Part shown: positions 33,225 through 44,204 of the stretch, piece after piece | Position numbering within the stretch: position 1 is the stretch's first letter | Layout of the letters: each line of letters begins with the position of its first letter | Source: Sorghum bicolor | Taxonomy: Eukaryota > Streptophyta > Magnoliopsida > Poales > Poaceae | Assembly (NCBI RefSeq): GCF_000003195.3 | Contig: NC_012872.2 | Coordinates: forward strand, 23,894,066-23,958,065 | DNA: 64,000 bases | Direction of reading: 5' to 3' | Made by a program: the position numbers and the translations under genes | The notes under the pieces: generated by a model | What the model saw: the letters and a program-made list of their open reading frames with translations, nothing else | The model's database searches: none | Told to the model about the DNA's origin: nothing

Positions 33225-35387
33225 TTGAAAGGTCCTAATATGGCTAGAGGGGGGGTGAATAGCCTATTTAAAAAAATTCTACAAGGCACTAGAGCAAAGG
33301 ATTAATATAACAAAAGGCGTTAAGCAATTTTGCTCTAGCTCTACAAGGGTTGCAAGACACCTATCCAATAATTCTAGTTGCTATAATCTCTAGGCACAAG
33401 CAAAGGCTAAGTCACTACTCTTTACAACTAGTTACAACTAGCTAAAACTAGGAACTACTAGTTACAACTAATTTGCAAGAAAGTAAAGAGGTAAGAGATA
33501 ATTATACCGATGTGTAGGGGATGAACCAATCACAATGTATATCAATATAATCACAGGGAGAATACCAATTGCAATATTGACACCAATATTTTTCTCCCGA
33601 GGTTCACGTGCTTGTCGGCACGCTAGTCCCCGTTGTGTCGACCAACACTTCGTGGTCCGGCGGTTAATTGGGATTCCACACCCAAGCTCACCACGAGCAC
33701 CGCAAGGACCTACCACAAGTGAGGTAGCTCAATGACACGCGCAATTCACTAGAGTGGCTTTTGGCACTTCACCGGGGAATAAGCCCAAGAACCCCTGACA
33801 AATATCACCTTGATTGGGGGCGGACACAATCACCAAATCCCCTCACCAATCAATAAATCCACAACCGTCTAGGTGACGGCAATCACCAAGAGTAATAGGA
33901 AATCCACAATCACAATAATCACCTAGTGCCACAAGAATATGCAGTTTCAAATGCACCTAGGGTTTCCCTCAATCCTCTCTCAGATGAGCACCAAGCTATG
34001 AGCGGGAGAGGAGAGGGAGGAGATGCTCACGAGCTCACTGAATCAATCACGCAGGCCTCTCAAAAATCTCTCGTAGGATTAGCACTTGGGAGAGATGGGA
34101 GAGGGGAGCTCGAGTTATCTGCTCTCTCGAAAGAAAGAAGTGCTCTCTGGAAAGAAAGAAGTGAAGCGTTCTGTTTTGTATTCGCGAGACAGAGAGAGAG
34201 ACAGGAAGGGGAGCGCTCGGGCATTCTCTCAGCAACAGGTCCCAGCAAATAAATGAGCGTGTGGCAAAGAGCTGCAACCAGCAGTCCACGCGCATGCACG
34301 CCTGCACTCTCCACTCTGAATGGACAAGCAGCACCTCAAAATAATTAAGTACCTCCTTGTACTTGAGTGGACCACTCTATGAAGAGCAAAGGTCAATGGC
34401 TGCCTCCTTTTATCAAGGTGTGTTCACACTTGCATGCAGCCATACAAATCACCTTTCTTATTCTCTCTCTCATTTAATGTGGCAAGAGCTCCACAACATG
34501 CAATGCATGCAAGTATGGTCTCTGCCATTTCCTTCTTTCGTACGAGAACAGACAGCAACCAACATTTGTAAATTCTTTCAACTGGTTCCAACTGGCTGCA
34601 ACTGCTTCCAACTTTCTTTCTCCTGCCTGCTATTGGGCTGCACAATGGATTTGACTGGTTGCGACTGCCTCCAGTTACTTGCAACCATACTCATTTGCTT
34701 GCTGTTGAGCTGTGCACAGATTTTAACTGGTTGCAACTGTTCGCAACTGCTTCCAGCTTCTTCCAAAAATATTCACCCGCTTGTTGTTTGAACTGTCCAC
34801 TAGTTTTAACTGATTGCAACTGCTTCCAACTTGTTTCAGCTACTTACAAAAACTTTTCAGCAGCTTGCAGTTCCTTTATGTCTGACAACAGTTCATCTTC
34901 TTTGAATTTTCAGCACCTTTTCAAGTAGCCAATTTCACCAAAATATTCCAAAATAAATTGGACATTTAGATTAGCTTTTCACAAATATTTTTTCCATGGC
35001 TTTCTCATGCAGCTCACCACAACACTAAGCGCTAGGTATATGCAAATGAGAAACATACTTAGTGGCACTAGATAACCATTGCAATTAAAGATTTCCCCTC
35101 TTTATAGTACGGTTATCTATCATAAATCCACTCACACCCACTAGGTGTCTTGAGTGGTAAAACAAAATGGCCCTGTTAAAAATACCTTTGCCTTTAGCCC
35201 ATTTTGTTTTTTCTTTCTTCTTTTCCGAGTTGGAGCACTTGAATATCATCTTTTGGTCACCTCCATCACCATGACCATCATCTAGCTCCATCACTTGGTG
35301 TGTACCAACCTATCTTTATATTTTACTCATGACAAAGGTTAGTACACATAGGTTTCATCAATTATCCAAAACCAAACTAGAGCTTTC
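33225..35387. mobile_element. Insertion of unclear class, 2.16 kb
   Basis: Starts TTGAAAGGTCCTAATATGG and ends CTAGAGCTTTC, flanked by the 5-bp repeat ACGTG (33220-33224, 35388-35392). It splits the chromovirus RT. The ends are inversely related (GAAAG/CTTTC) but are not a clean TG-CA. No transposase or retroviral domain is seen. It may be a solo LTR with shifted ends or an unusual terminal-repeat element. Degenerate repeats occupy 34570-34870. Confidence 0.6.
34570..34870. repeat. About 105-bp degenerate tandem repeats
   Basis: Three units, each with AACTGGTTGCAACTGCTTCC-like text followed by TTGCTGTTGAGCTGTGCAC-like text. They lie near 34,575, 34,655 and 34,725-34,820, and identity is moderate. 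Confidence 0.5.
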
Positions 35388-36420
35388 ACGTGCTTGGCAT
35401 GATCTTTCTCAGTCTTTGAGTGCACCAGAATATCATCAATGAACCCACAACAAACTTATCCAACTCTGGCATAAAGACTGAATTCATTAGATGCATAAAG
35501 TAGGTAGGAGCATTCATCAGTCCAAAAGACATGACAAGGTACTCATACAACCTGTGTCTGGTAGAAAAGGTAATCTTAGGTATATCTTGCAGTTAGATCT
35601 TGATTTGATCATACCTTGATCTCAGATCTATCTTAGAGAATACCTTAGCCTTAGACAACTAATCAAACAAAATATCAATATGAGGTAAAAGGATATTTGT
35701 TCTTAATGATCACAGTGTTGAGAGATCGGTAGTCCATGCACATTCACAAGGATTGATCTTTCTTCTTCACAAATAGTGTCGGACAACCCCATTTCGATGA
35801 ACTTCGTCAGATAAGACCCTTATCCAATAGCTCCTTTAAATGTGTTTTCAATTAAGCAAGTTCATTGGGTGGCATACGGTATGATCTCTTAGAGATCGGC
35901 ACCATGCCAGGTATCAACTTGATGGCAAAATCCACATCTCTATCTGGGGGAAGCCCAGGTAGTTCTTTAGGAAATAGGTCAAGAAACTCATAGACTAATA
36001 GAATATTAGTTAAACGGGTGACTTGTGTAGCACAAGAGATGCTAGCAAAATCTAACTGCCTAGGCAAAGGTAGTTGGAAAGTGCCATTACCTAAGGATCT
36101 TTGAGAGAAAGCATCCTCTTTCTAGCATCGATGACAACTTCCTAGTGTTTCATTCAGTTCATTCCCACTAATACATCCAAGACTAAACCTGTCATGACTA
36201 CTAGGTTTACCCAAAACCTCCAATCTTGTATATCCAGGGTTGCCCCATTAAACATCCAATTAGTCAGAACAATAACCCCGATTGAGATTATGCGGTTACC
36301 GTAGCCTAATTTTGTAACTGGTTTATTATACTTTTGTGCAAATGCTTGACTCACAAAAGAACATGATGATCTAGAATAAAACAAAATACTGGCGAGATGT
36401 TGGTTAATAGGGAACATAGT
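35388..36420 (-). pseudogene. Chromovirus protease and RT N-terminal half
   Basis: Protease region at 36420-36160 reads ILFYSRSSCSFVSQAFAQKY, where related elements have DSGAS, so the catalytic Asp is lost. NLVVMTGLVLDVLVGMN follows. RT starts at about 36,060 (FLDLFPKELPGLPPDRDVDFAIKLIPG), continues through several stops and shifts, and reaches [18 protein letters not shown] at 35,390. In frame with the pieces on both sides of the insertions. Confidence 0.8.
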
Positions 36421-36801
36421 TGATAGGATTACGGATCCTACCAGGCACACTGCGTAGGTTGTATGGGTGAGAGGGTGGTGGCACTGGACGGAAAGTTTGG
36501 CGGCGGCGCTCCACCGCCGTGGTAAAGGGAGAGAAAGAGAGCGGGGGCGCAGAGAGGCAATTAGGGTAGAGAACTCCCGGCTTCCTTCAGGAAGCCGAAA
36601 ACAATAATATGTTTCTGCTTAATTATCTCATAGAGTCTTACAAATATATATATAGCCTTCTCCTAATCATTTATAAATCACCCCCTAACTAATAATAATA
36701 TTCACAATAATAGATATAAAGATAACTGGGCTTGCAGCCCCCTCCCAACGTCAGCCTAGCCCTGGGCAGATCTCCTCCTATATGAGATGTCGTTCATAAC
36801 A
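36421..36801 (-). repeat. 3' LTR of Reina-like element, 381 bp
   Basis: On the - strand it starts TGTTATGAACG and ends CCTATCA. It has a TATA-rich stretch (TATATATATA, 36644-36654) that is missing from the other LTR. The ends match 49956-50185 closely. Confidence 0.88.
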
Positions 36802-36836
36802 TCCCTCCCCGCCTGCGCAAACAGCTCGTCCTCGAG

Positions 36837-38462
36837 CTAGAAGTCGGGAAAGGAGGCACAAAAGTCGTCGAGAGGCTCCCACGTAGCATCCTCAGCCGGA
36901 AGACCCTGCCACTGGATCAATATGCGCCATTCACCACGGCACTGCACAGCACGCAGAGCACGGGCCGGAGCCGGAAGCAGCCGACCATCCATGGAGGGCG
37001 GGAGGACACCCTGAACGACCGGAGGGTCGCCGCGGTGCTGCTTGAGGAGGCCGACATGGAAGACGTTGTGGATACGGGCGCCGTCGGGCAGCTGGAGACG
37101 GTACGCCACCTGGCCAATGCGCTCCAACACCTGAAAAGGCCCAGCATAGCGAGGGCCAAGCTTCTGCCTGGAACGCAGGTCCAGGGACTGGGTAGAGCGG
37201 TGCAACAGGCGCAGCCAAACCAAGTCGCCGACCTGGAACTCCACGTCGCGGTGGCCAGCGTTGTAATATTTCTTGGACAACTGTTGAGCTTGAAGAAGAT
37301 GTTGGCACACCCCAGCGAGCATTTCATCACGGGCCTTGAGTAGGCCATCAGCGGCCTCAGTGCGAGCAGTCCCTGGGCGGTACGACAAGATCGGCAGGGG
37401 AGGACGGCCATATACCACCTCGAACGGCGTCGCGCGGAGGGCAGTATGGAAAGAGGTATTGTAGCAATACTCTGCCCATGCCAGCCAATCCACCCTGGAG
37501 CGAGGACGGTCGCCGGTAACACAACGAAGATACATCACGATCACCTTGTTGACCACCTCAGACTGGCCATCCGTCTGGGGGTGAAAAGCGGTACTCATCT
37601 GCAGCTTGACGCCCGCCATGTGAAAGAGATCGCGCCACACGTGGCCGGTAAACACGGGATCCCGATCGCTCACAATGGACGTCGGAAACCCATGTAGCCA
37701 GACGATGTTGTCGAAGAAGGCGCGGGCGACGGACGGGGCGGTGTAGGTGTGGCCAAGCGCAATGTAATGCGCGTACTTCGAGAATCGGTCGACGACAGTC
37801 AAGATCGCTGACTTGCCGCCCACCTTCGGCAGTCCCTCGATGAAGTCCATGGAGATATCGGCCCACACCTGGGTCGGCACCTCGAGCGGCTGTAGCAGCC
37901 CCGCCGGCTGCAGGGTCTGCGTCTTGTTGCGCTGACAAGTGGCGCAAGCACGCAACCAGTCCTGGACCAGAGCGCGATCGCCCGGTATGTAGAAGTCGTC
38001 GCGAAGGCGGTGGAGTGTTTTCTGGACCCCCTCGTGGCCCGCTGCATGGGCTAGCTGAAACGCCTGGTGTCGGAGGTCCCCCATGTCCGGAACGAAGATG
38101 CGACGGCCATGCAGCAGCAGGCCACCCTCCTCGCGCCACGGGGCAGCCAGGACGCCGTCCAGCAGGCGGCGCCGGAGCTGCTGCGCGTCGGACGCGGATG
38201 CCATGGCGCTGCGGATGGCGTCCAGGAAGGCGAAGGACGGCCCGGAGATGGCCGCTACTACACTACCTGGGCAGCAGCAGGGGCAACGTCGGCATCATGG
38301 CGGGAGAGCGCATCTGCCACCGTGTTCAGGCGTACCGGCCGATACTCCACCGTGAACTCGAAGCCGAAGAGCTTGCTAATCCACTGGTACTGCAGAACGG
38401 TGGACAAACGCTGGTCAAGCAAAAATTTGAGACTGTAGTGATCCTTACGAACCAGGAAGGGA
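36837..38462 (-). pseudogene. Reina-like RNase H end, integrase and chromodomain
   Basis: The segment 38462-38290 ends RNase H (HYSLKFLLDQRLSTV, VADALSR). A short indel near 38,270 is followed by an open 455-codon frame, 38204-36837. Integrase has an HHCC finger ([16 protein letters not shown] to CATCQRNK), D,D,E in [15 protein letters not shown] and GQSEVVNK, and the GPY/F motif ([10 protein letters not shown]). The C-terminus ([20 protein letters not shown]) is a chromodomain thought to steer insertion to modified histones. The first portion continues across the Copia insertion at 43665. Confidence 0.88.
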
Positions 38463-38463
38463 C

Positions 38464-38867
38464 TGTTAGCTAAATTGTTGCAATATCTTTGTAAGCTTTG
38501 TTTTCAGTTGGAGTCTAGCATCAGGGTAGAGTCAGTCGGTCAGGGGAGAAGGGATCAGAGTCATGCCCGATCACGATCCCGGTCTAGTTTGGTCAAGCCA
38601 CGCCGTGGCGTGCACGGCGCATGAGGCGCACGTTCCGCAGCGAAACGGGACTGCGCACCTGTGCGTACGGCATGGGGAGTCTGTAAACTCGAGCTCTATA
38701 TAAACAAGAATAGAGGGACCGTAAAGGCTGCGATTTGCAGCGACCATACATCTACTTCTCTAGGGTTTTGTATCTGCTTGAGCTTCGGGGTTGGCGTGGT
38801 CACCGTGGTCACCACGCGCCGCCGTTCGACGTCGTTCCTTGGTTGATCTGTGCTTGCGGTTCCAACA
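38464..38867 (+). repeat. 5' LTR of Copia element, 404 bp
   Basis: TGTTAGCTAA to GGTTCCAACA. A TATA-like CTCTATATAAAC lies near 38,694, about 230 bp into the LTR. Confidence 0.93.
38694..38705 (+). promoter_or_regulatory. TATA box of Copia 5' LTR
   Basis: CTCTATATAAAC in the LTR, about 175 bp from its end, conserved at about 43,486 in the other copy. Confidence 0.6.
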
Positions 38868-38869
38868 AC

Positions 38870-38882
38870 TGGTATCGGAGCC
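38870..38882 (+). other. Copia primer binding site, tRNA-Met
   Basis: TGGTATCGGAGCC, one change from the initiator-tRNA-Met site TGGTATCAGAGC(C). Confidence 0.8.
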
Positions 38883-38969
38883 GTAAGGGAGAAGTTCGTC
38901 GGCGAGGAGGCAGAGTAGTAGAAGCCTGTCGATTCGATCTATTGAATCTGTGAGAGGGGAGCCGGGAAC

Positions 38970-39809
38970 TTGAAGGCAATCGCCATGGGTGCTGAAGGAA
39001 GCGGCGAGAAGGAGGTGATGGAGCGGGTGTTTAACCAAGCTGCCGGTAACCTGACTTGGCCGATGTTGACACGCACCAACTATCAAGGATGGTCATCGCA
39101 CATCCAGTGCAATCTTGAGGCGATGTTTCTCTGGGACGCCATCGAGCCCGGTGGTGACAAGATTGAAAGGCGTCGCGATAGACTGGCGCTGGGAGCCATG
39201 CTCCGCGGCGTACCGGTTGAGATGCATTCGATGCTTCTCAACAAGAAAACTGCAAAGGAGGCTTGGGAAGGAATCAAGACCATGCGTCTTGGAGCAGATC
39301 GAGTCAAAGAGGTCAATGCTCAAAAGCTTCTGGTAGAGTTCGAATCAATCACGTTCAAGGCTGGTGAAACGATTGACGACTTCGCGATCCGGATCACCAA
39401 GCTAGTTACCGATCTGCGCGGCCTTGGGGAAGAAAGCGTGACTGATGCACGCATGGTGAAGAAGTTTCTTCGCGTGGTGCCACCTCGCTACATTCAAGTC
39501 GCAGTCACGATTGAGTTGTTCAAGGACATGAAAACCTTGACCATCGAAGAGCTGATCGGCCATCTAAGAGCGGCCGAGGACAGATTTGAGCCTTCGGTGG
39601 AGCAGGTCACGGACAAGACGGCGAAGCTCTTGCTTTCGGAGGAGGAGTGGGCTGAGAAGAACAAGAGCCGTATGTTGTCAGATCTCTCTAATAATAAAGG
39701 AGGAAACAGCGGACAGTACGGGAAGAAACAGCAGAAGCCGTGGAAGCGCAAGGCAGATGGCAGAGGTGGCGGACGTGATGGTGAACAGGCGTCGAACACG
39801 CCTCGATGA
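38970..39809 (+). CDS. gag: Copia Gag (UBN2-type), ends at in-frame TGA
   Basis: 279 residues from an ATG about 100 bp after the 5' LTR. WPMLTRTNYQGWSSHIQ, the KTAKEAWEGI segment and IDDFAIRITKLVTDLRGLGEE are typical Copia capsid motifs (UBN2). A basic, Gly-rich tail follows. The TGA at 39807 is in the same frame as pol. Right after it the reading continues into the CCHC zinc knuckle, so this is one polyprotein interrupted by one codon, either a Trp-to-stop change or a read-through signal. Confidence 0.9.
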   Translation: MKAIAMGAEGSGEKEVMERVFNQAAGNLTWPMLTRTNYQGWSSHIQCNLEAMFLWDAIEPGGDKIERRRDRLALGAMLRGVPVEMHSMLLNKKTAKEAWEGIKTMRLGADRVKEVNAQKLLVEFESITFKAGETIDDFAIRITKLVTDLRGLGEESVTDARMVKKFLRVVPPRYIQVAVTIELFKDMKTLTIEELIGHLRAAEDRFEPSVEQVTDKTAKLLLSEEEWAEKNKSRMLSDLSNNKGGNSGQYGKKQQKPWKRKADGRGGGRDGEQASNTPR

Positions 39810-42800
39810 AATGGAAAGTGTCGCAAGTGCGGCATCTTTGGGCATTGGGCACGTGAGTGCAAGAACGCACCACAGAAGGAGCGGCAGGAGGCCGCGCACC
39901 ATGCCAATTCTGATGGCGAGAACGGAGCTTTGCTGGTTGCACAGGTGTGCAACGTCGTACGTTCAACGACGCAGCAAGTGTTCCTGAACCAGGAACGTGT
40001 GTTCCCATCATCCTACGACGCAGGAACATGGGTACTCGACACAGGCGCCACAAATCATATGACGGCGTGCCGAGAGTCACTAGCATCGCTCGATGAAACG
40101 ATCAAGGGTGCGGTGCGCTTTGGAGATGGATCGAAGGTGGAAATCTGCGGGATTGGTGCTGTAACAATCGCCGGGAAGAACCAAGATCATCGAGTACTCA
40201 CTGAGGTATATTACATACCCTCTCTACGTTGTAACATTGTGAGTTTGGGACAGCTTGAGGAAGCCGGTTGCCGTGTGGAGATAGACCATGGGGTTATGCA
40301 GGTGTTTGAGCGATCACAAGGGAATCTGAACGTCTTGATCAGGGCAGAGAGAAAGAGAAGACTGTATGTTATGCAGGTGAATCTTACTGTGCCTGTGTGT
40401 CTACTGACGAAGATGGATGAAACAGCGTGGTTGTGGCATGCTCGCTATGGTCATCTCAATTTCAGGTCGCTTCGTGACCTTGGAGTGAAGGAGATGGTGG
40501 AGGGAATTCCATTGATCCAGCGTGGGGAGCAAGTATGCGATGGCTGTGCACTTGGGAAACACCACCGCGCACCTTTTCCTCGGCAATCAGCATACCGTGC
40601 AGACAAGGGACTTGAGCTGGTCCATGGAGATTTGTGTGGACCAATCTCACCGGCTACACCAGGAGGCAAGCTGTATTTCTTGTTGATTGTAGATGACTTT
40701 AGTCGATACATGTGGCTTGATTTGTTGAAGTCAAAAGATGAAGCATTTGCAAGCTTCAAGAAGATAGTGGCAGCTGCTGAATCTGAATCAGGAAAGCGTC
40801 TGAAGGCATTCAGAACTGACAGAGGAGGTGAGTTCAATTCAGGAGTGTTTACAGTTTACTGTAATGAACATGGCATCAAACACAATACAACTGCACCTTG
40901 GACCCCGCAGCAAAATGGAGTTGTGGAACGGAGAAACCAGTCAGTCGTGGAGATGGCTCGGTGTTTGCTGAAAAGCATGAAGGTTCCCGGTCGTTTTTGG
41001 GGGGAGGCAGTGATGGTGGCTGTGTACTTGCTGAATCGAGCACCTACAAAGAGTCTGAATGGGAAGACACCGTTTGAAGCATGGTTTGGAAAGAAGCCTG
41101 GAGTACGCCATCTGAGAACATTTGGGTGCATGGCTTATGCCAAAAAGCTTGGTCCGGGGGTGTCAAAGATATCAGACAGATCAATTCCTGGAATCTTTCT
41201 CGGCTATGAGCCGGGGTCCAAAGCTTATAGGATCTATGATCCGGTGAACAGGAAGCTTGTGATCTCTCGAGATGTGATATTCGATGAGAGCAAGGGCTGG
41301 AATTGGGGGGAGAAGAGAACAGGCATCGCGGAGGCTGACGCTGCTGTTGAGCCGATTTTCAGCATGGCCTGGCCTGACGAAGAACAGGTTACTGCAGCAG
41401 ATCCGACAATAGGCGGCGCTGCTGATTATCAGGAGGAAGGAGGCGACTTGGTTGATCAGAACGAGCCGGCCTCACCTGTTCAGTCAATTCCACCCCACGG
41501 TGGTGGTGGTGATGCTTCACCACACACACCAGCACACTCCATTGCTGGATCCAATGGAGGGAATCTGATCCAATGGGCGTCACCGCCGACAGGAGGCTCT
41601 GTCAACTCCGAGGGAGTGCCACTAAGATACAGAACTATACTAGACTTGCTGGACACTACAGAAGAGGTACAGTTGGAGTATAGTGGAGCATGCTTGATAG
41701 CAGCAGAAGAGCCGAGCTCAGTTGATCAAGCTCTGACAGAATTATGTCGGAGGAATGGAATGAAATCAGAGATGCAGGCAATTGAGGCAAACAAAACTTG
41801 GGAGGTTAGTCCTCTTCCAAAGGGACAGAAGGCCATTGGTCTCAAATGGGTCTTCAAGGTAAAAAAGGATCCAGAGGGGAATATTGTGAAGCATAAAGCT
41901 CGGTTAGTGGCAAAGGGGTATGCACAGGTGCAGGGTGTCGACTTTGATGAGGTTTTTGCACCGGTCGCCAGAATTGAGACAGTGAGGGTCCTTCTAGCTC
42001 TTGCAGCGCAGGGAGGATGGCAAGTGCATCACATGGATGTGAAGTCCGCGTTTCTGAATGGAGACTTGTCAGAGACAGTATATGTGAAGCAGCCCCCTGG
42101 TTTCATTGTGGGTGATGGTGACAAAGTGTTGAAATTGAGGAAGGCCTTGTACGGTTTGAGGCAGGCCCCCAGAGCCTGGAATTCCAAACTTGACAAAGAA
42201 CTCTTGGCACTCGGCTTTGTGAAGAGCAAGATGGATCATGCAGTATACAAGAGGAACAGCAAAGCTTCTTTTCTTGTTGTAGGAGTGTATGTTGATGACT
42301 TGATCATCTCAGGGCCTGATGTGGATGGCATCAATCAGTTCAAGGCAGAGATGAAGAGAAAATTCAGCATGAGTGACCTTGGACTTCTTAGTTATTACTT
42401 GGGTATCGAGGTAAAACAGGAAGGAGAGGGGATCACATTGAGTCAGGGTTCATATGCAGTGAAGATCTTGGAGGGTGCAGGTATGATAGACTGTAATCCA
42501 TGTGACACTCCAATGGAACCGAGACTGAAACTCTACAAAAGCAAAGAAGGAGAAGCTGTGGATCCTACTGCATACAGAAGTATAATAGGGAGTCTCCGGT
42601 ATATAGTCAACACTAGACCTGATCTTGCTTTTTCAGTTGGTGTTGTGAGTAGATATATGGAGGCTCCGGGCAAAACTCATTGGACGGCTGTCAAACGTAT
42701 CCTGAGATACTTGAAGGGGACCATGGGCTACGGCTGCAAATATGAGAGAGGGACTGAACTGAAACCGTTTCTGCTGGGTTTCAGTGATAGTGACTTTGTA

Positions 42801-43265
42801 GGGGACGCCGAGGATCGGAAGAGCACTACGGGTGTTGTGTATTTCCTTGGCAGTAGCTTGGTGACCTGGGCATCGCAGAAGCAAAGGATTGTTGCTTTAT
42901 CGTCATGCGAAGCTGAGTATGTGGCACCAGCAGCCGCAGCTTGTCAAGGAGTGTGGCTGGGACGACTGATAGCTGATGTGTTGGGAACAAAGGTAGCGCC
43001 AGTAAAGCTGATGATGGATAACATGTCCGCGATAGCCTTGAGCAGAAATCCGGTGCATCATGATCGAAGCAAACACATTGATACGAAGTATCATTTCATT
43101 CGACAATGCATTGAGGAGGGAACGGTGGAGGTGGAACATGTCGGGACTGAGAAGCAGCTTGCCGACATCTTCACTAAATCGCTCGGGAGGGTGAAATTCG
43201 TGGAGCAGCGCAGCGCACTTGGCGTCGTCGAGGTGCAACAAGTTAGGGGGAGATTTGTTAGCTAA
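39810..43265 (+). CDS. pol: Copia zinc knuckle, protease, integrase, RT and RNase H
   Basis: In frame with gag after the TGA. Zinc knuckle CRKCGIFGHWAREC at about 39,830; protease WVLDTGATNHM at about 40,030; pre-integrase HHCC (WHARYGHLNF to CDGCALGKHH); integrase D,D,E in DLCGPISP/DDFSRYMW, TDRGGEFNS and NGVVERRN; RT with YVDD at 42288-42299; RNase H with FSDSDFVGDAEDRKSTTG and LSSCEAEYV, ending past KHIDTKYHFIR. Copia order (integrase before RT) is clear. All catalytic residues that I can place are present. It overlaps the 3' LTR by ten bases. Confidence 0.95.
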   Translation, partial: NGKCRKCGIFGHWARECKNAPQKERQEAAHHANSDGENGALLVAQVCNVVRSTTQQVFLNQERVFPSSYDAGTWVLDTGATNHMTACRESLASLDETIKGAVRFGDGSKVEICGIGAVTIAGKNQDHRVLTEVYYIPSLRCNIVSLGQLEEAGCRVEIDHGVMQVFERSQGNLNVLIRAERKRRLYVMQVNLTVPVCLLTKMDETAWLWHARYGHLNFRSLRDLGVKEMVEGIPLIQRGEQVCDGCALGKHHRAPFPRQSAYRADKGLELVHGDLCGPISPATPGGKLYFLLIVDDFSRYMWLDLLKSKDEAFASFKKIVAAAESESGKRLKAFRTDRGGEFNSGVFTVYCNEHGIKHNTTAPWTPQQNGVVERRNQSVVEMARCLLKSMKVPGRFWGEAVMVAVYLLNRAPTKSLNGKTPFEAWFGKKPGVRHLRTFGCMAYAKKLGPGVSKISDRSIPGIFLGYEPGSKAYRIYDPVNRKLVISRDVIFDESKGWNWGEKRTGIAEADAAVEPIFSMAWPDEEQVTAADPTIGGAADYQEEGGDLVDQNEPASPVQSIPPHGGGGDASPHTPAHSIAGSNGGNLIQWASPPTGGSVNSEGVPLRYRTILDLLDTTEEVQLEYSGACLIAAEEPSSVDQALTELCRRNGMKSEMQAIEANKTWEVSPLPKGQKAIGLKWVFKVKKDPEGNIVKHKARLVAKGYAQVQGVDFDEVFAPVARIETVRVLLALAAQGGWQVHHMDVKSAFLNGDLSETVYVKQPPGFIVGDGDKVLKLRKALYGLRQAPRAWNSKLDKELLALGFVKSKMDHAVYKRNSKASFLVVGVYVDDLIISGPDVDGINQFKAEMKRKFSMSDLGLLSYYLGIEVKQEGEGITLSQGSYAVKILEGAGMIDCNPCDTPMEPRLKLYKSKEGEAVDPTAYRSIIGSLRYIVNTRPDLAFSVGVVSRYMEAPGKTHWTAVKRILRYLKGTMGYGCKYERGTELKPFLLGFSDSDFVGDAEDRKSTTGVVYFLGSSLVTWASQKQRIVALSSCEAEYVAPAAAACQGVWLGRLIADVLGTKVAPVKLMMDNMSAIALSRNPVHHDRSKHIDTKYHFIRQCIEEGTVEVEHVGTEKQLADIFTKSLGRVKFVEQRSALGVVEVQQVRGRFVS
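43241..43255 (+). other. Copia polypurine tract
   Basis: AGTTAGGGGGAGATT directly before the TG of the 3' LTR. It is translated as part of the polyprotein C-terminus. Confidence 0.7.
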
Positions 43266-43659
43266 ATTGTTGCAATATCTTTGTAAGCTTTGTTTTCAGT
43301 TGGAGTCTAGCATCAGGGTAGAGTCAGTCGGTCAGGGGAGAAGGGATCGGAGTCATGCCCGATCACGATCCCGGTCTAGTTTGGTCAAGCCACGCCGTGG
43401 CGTGCACGGCGCATGAGGCGCACGTTCCGCAGCGAAACGGGACTGCGCACCTGTGCGTACGGCGTGGGGAGTCTGTAAACCCGAGCTCTATATAAACAAG
43501 AATAGAGGGACCGTTAAGGGTGCGATTTGCAGCGACCATACATCTACTTCTCTAGGGTTTTGTATCTGCTTGAGCTTCGGGGTTGGCGTGGTCACCGTGG
43601 TCACCACGCGCCGCCGTTCGACGTCGTTCCTTGGTTGATCTGTGCTTGCGGTTCCAACA
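43256..43659 (+). repeat. 3' LTR of Copia element, 404 bp
   Basis: Same length and ends as 38464-38867. The polyprotein stop (43263-43265) lies inside its first ten bases. Confidence 0.93.
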
Positions 43660-43664
43660 GGGAC

Positions 43665-44179
43665 GCCCCCAGAGGTAGGGGCGCCAATGGCGCACTGCCT
43701 GCACCAGCCCAATCAGCTCGCGTTCGTAGGCGGCGAGCTTGAGATGGCGCCCTGCAAAGGGGCGACTGAAGTAAGCGAGGGGTCCCGCGCCCTGGTGAAG
43801 GACGGCGCCGAACCCCGCGCCCAACGCGTCGCAGTCAACCACGAAGGTCGCGTCGAAGTGCGGCATCTGCAGTACAGGCCCGGTGGTCAAGGCGCGCTTC
43901 AGCGCCTCGAATGCCGTCGTCGCATCGTCATCCCATGCAAACGTGTCTCACCGCAAGAGACACGTGAGCGGGGCAGCGATGATGCCGAAGTTCCGGATGA
44001 ACTTCCGATAGTAACCCGCCAGACCCAGGAAGCCTTGGAGGGCTTGGGCGGAGCGGGGAAGTGGCCACGCAGCCACGGCGGCGACCTTGTCGGCGTCCAT
44101 GGCGACACCGCCCTCGGCGATGACATGGCCCAGATAGGCCACTGACGGTGCAGCAAACGAGCACTTGGAGCGTTTCAGA
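43665..44179 (-). pseudogene. Reina-like RT end and RNase H, between Copia and CACTA insertions
   Basis: Reads SVAYLGHVIAEGGVAMDADK, GFLGLAGYYRKFIRNFG, then a TGA, then FAWDDDATTAFEALK and RNase H with FVVDCDALGAGFGAVLHQ and YERELIGLVQAVRHWRPYLWG. It stops at the GGGAC duplication and continues on the far side of the Copia element at 38463. Confidence 0.88.
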
Positions 44180-44204
44180 CACTACACCACAACCCCAGAA
44201 TAGC

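Larger units (their letters stand above)
38464..43659 (+). mobile_element. Copia LTR retrotransposon, full length, 5.2 kb
   Basis: LTRs 38464-38867 and 43256-43659 (404 bp each, about five differences by eye) are flanked by a perfect GGGAC duplication (38459-38463, 43660-43664). PBS TGGTATCGGAGCC starts three bases after the 5' LTR, and a polypurine tract precedes the 3' LTR. One long polyprotein frame has a single in-frame TGA. Inserted into the RNase H of the Reina-like element in opposite orientation. It looks young and nearly intact. Confidence 0.95.

Noticed and set aside
37558..38473. Long + and - frames overlapping the Reina-like integrase, for example 193 codons at 37558-38139
   Set aside because: They are shadow frames of a GC-rich real coding sequence on the - strand. 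They have no domain of their own.
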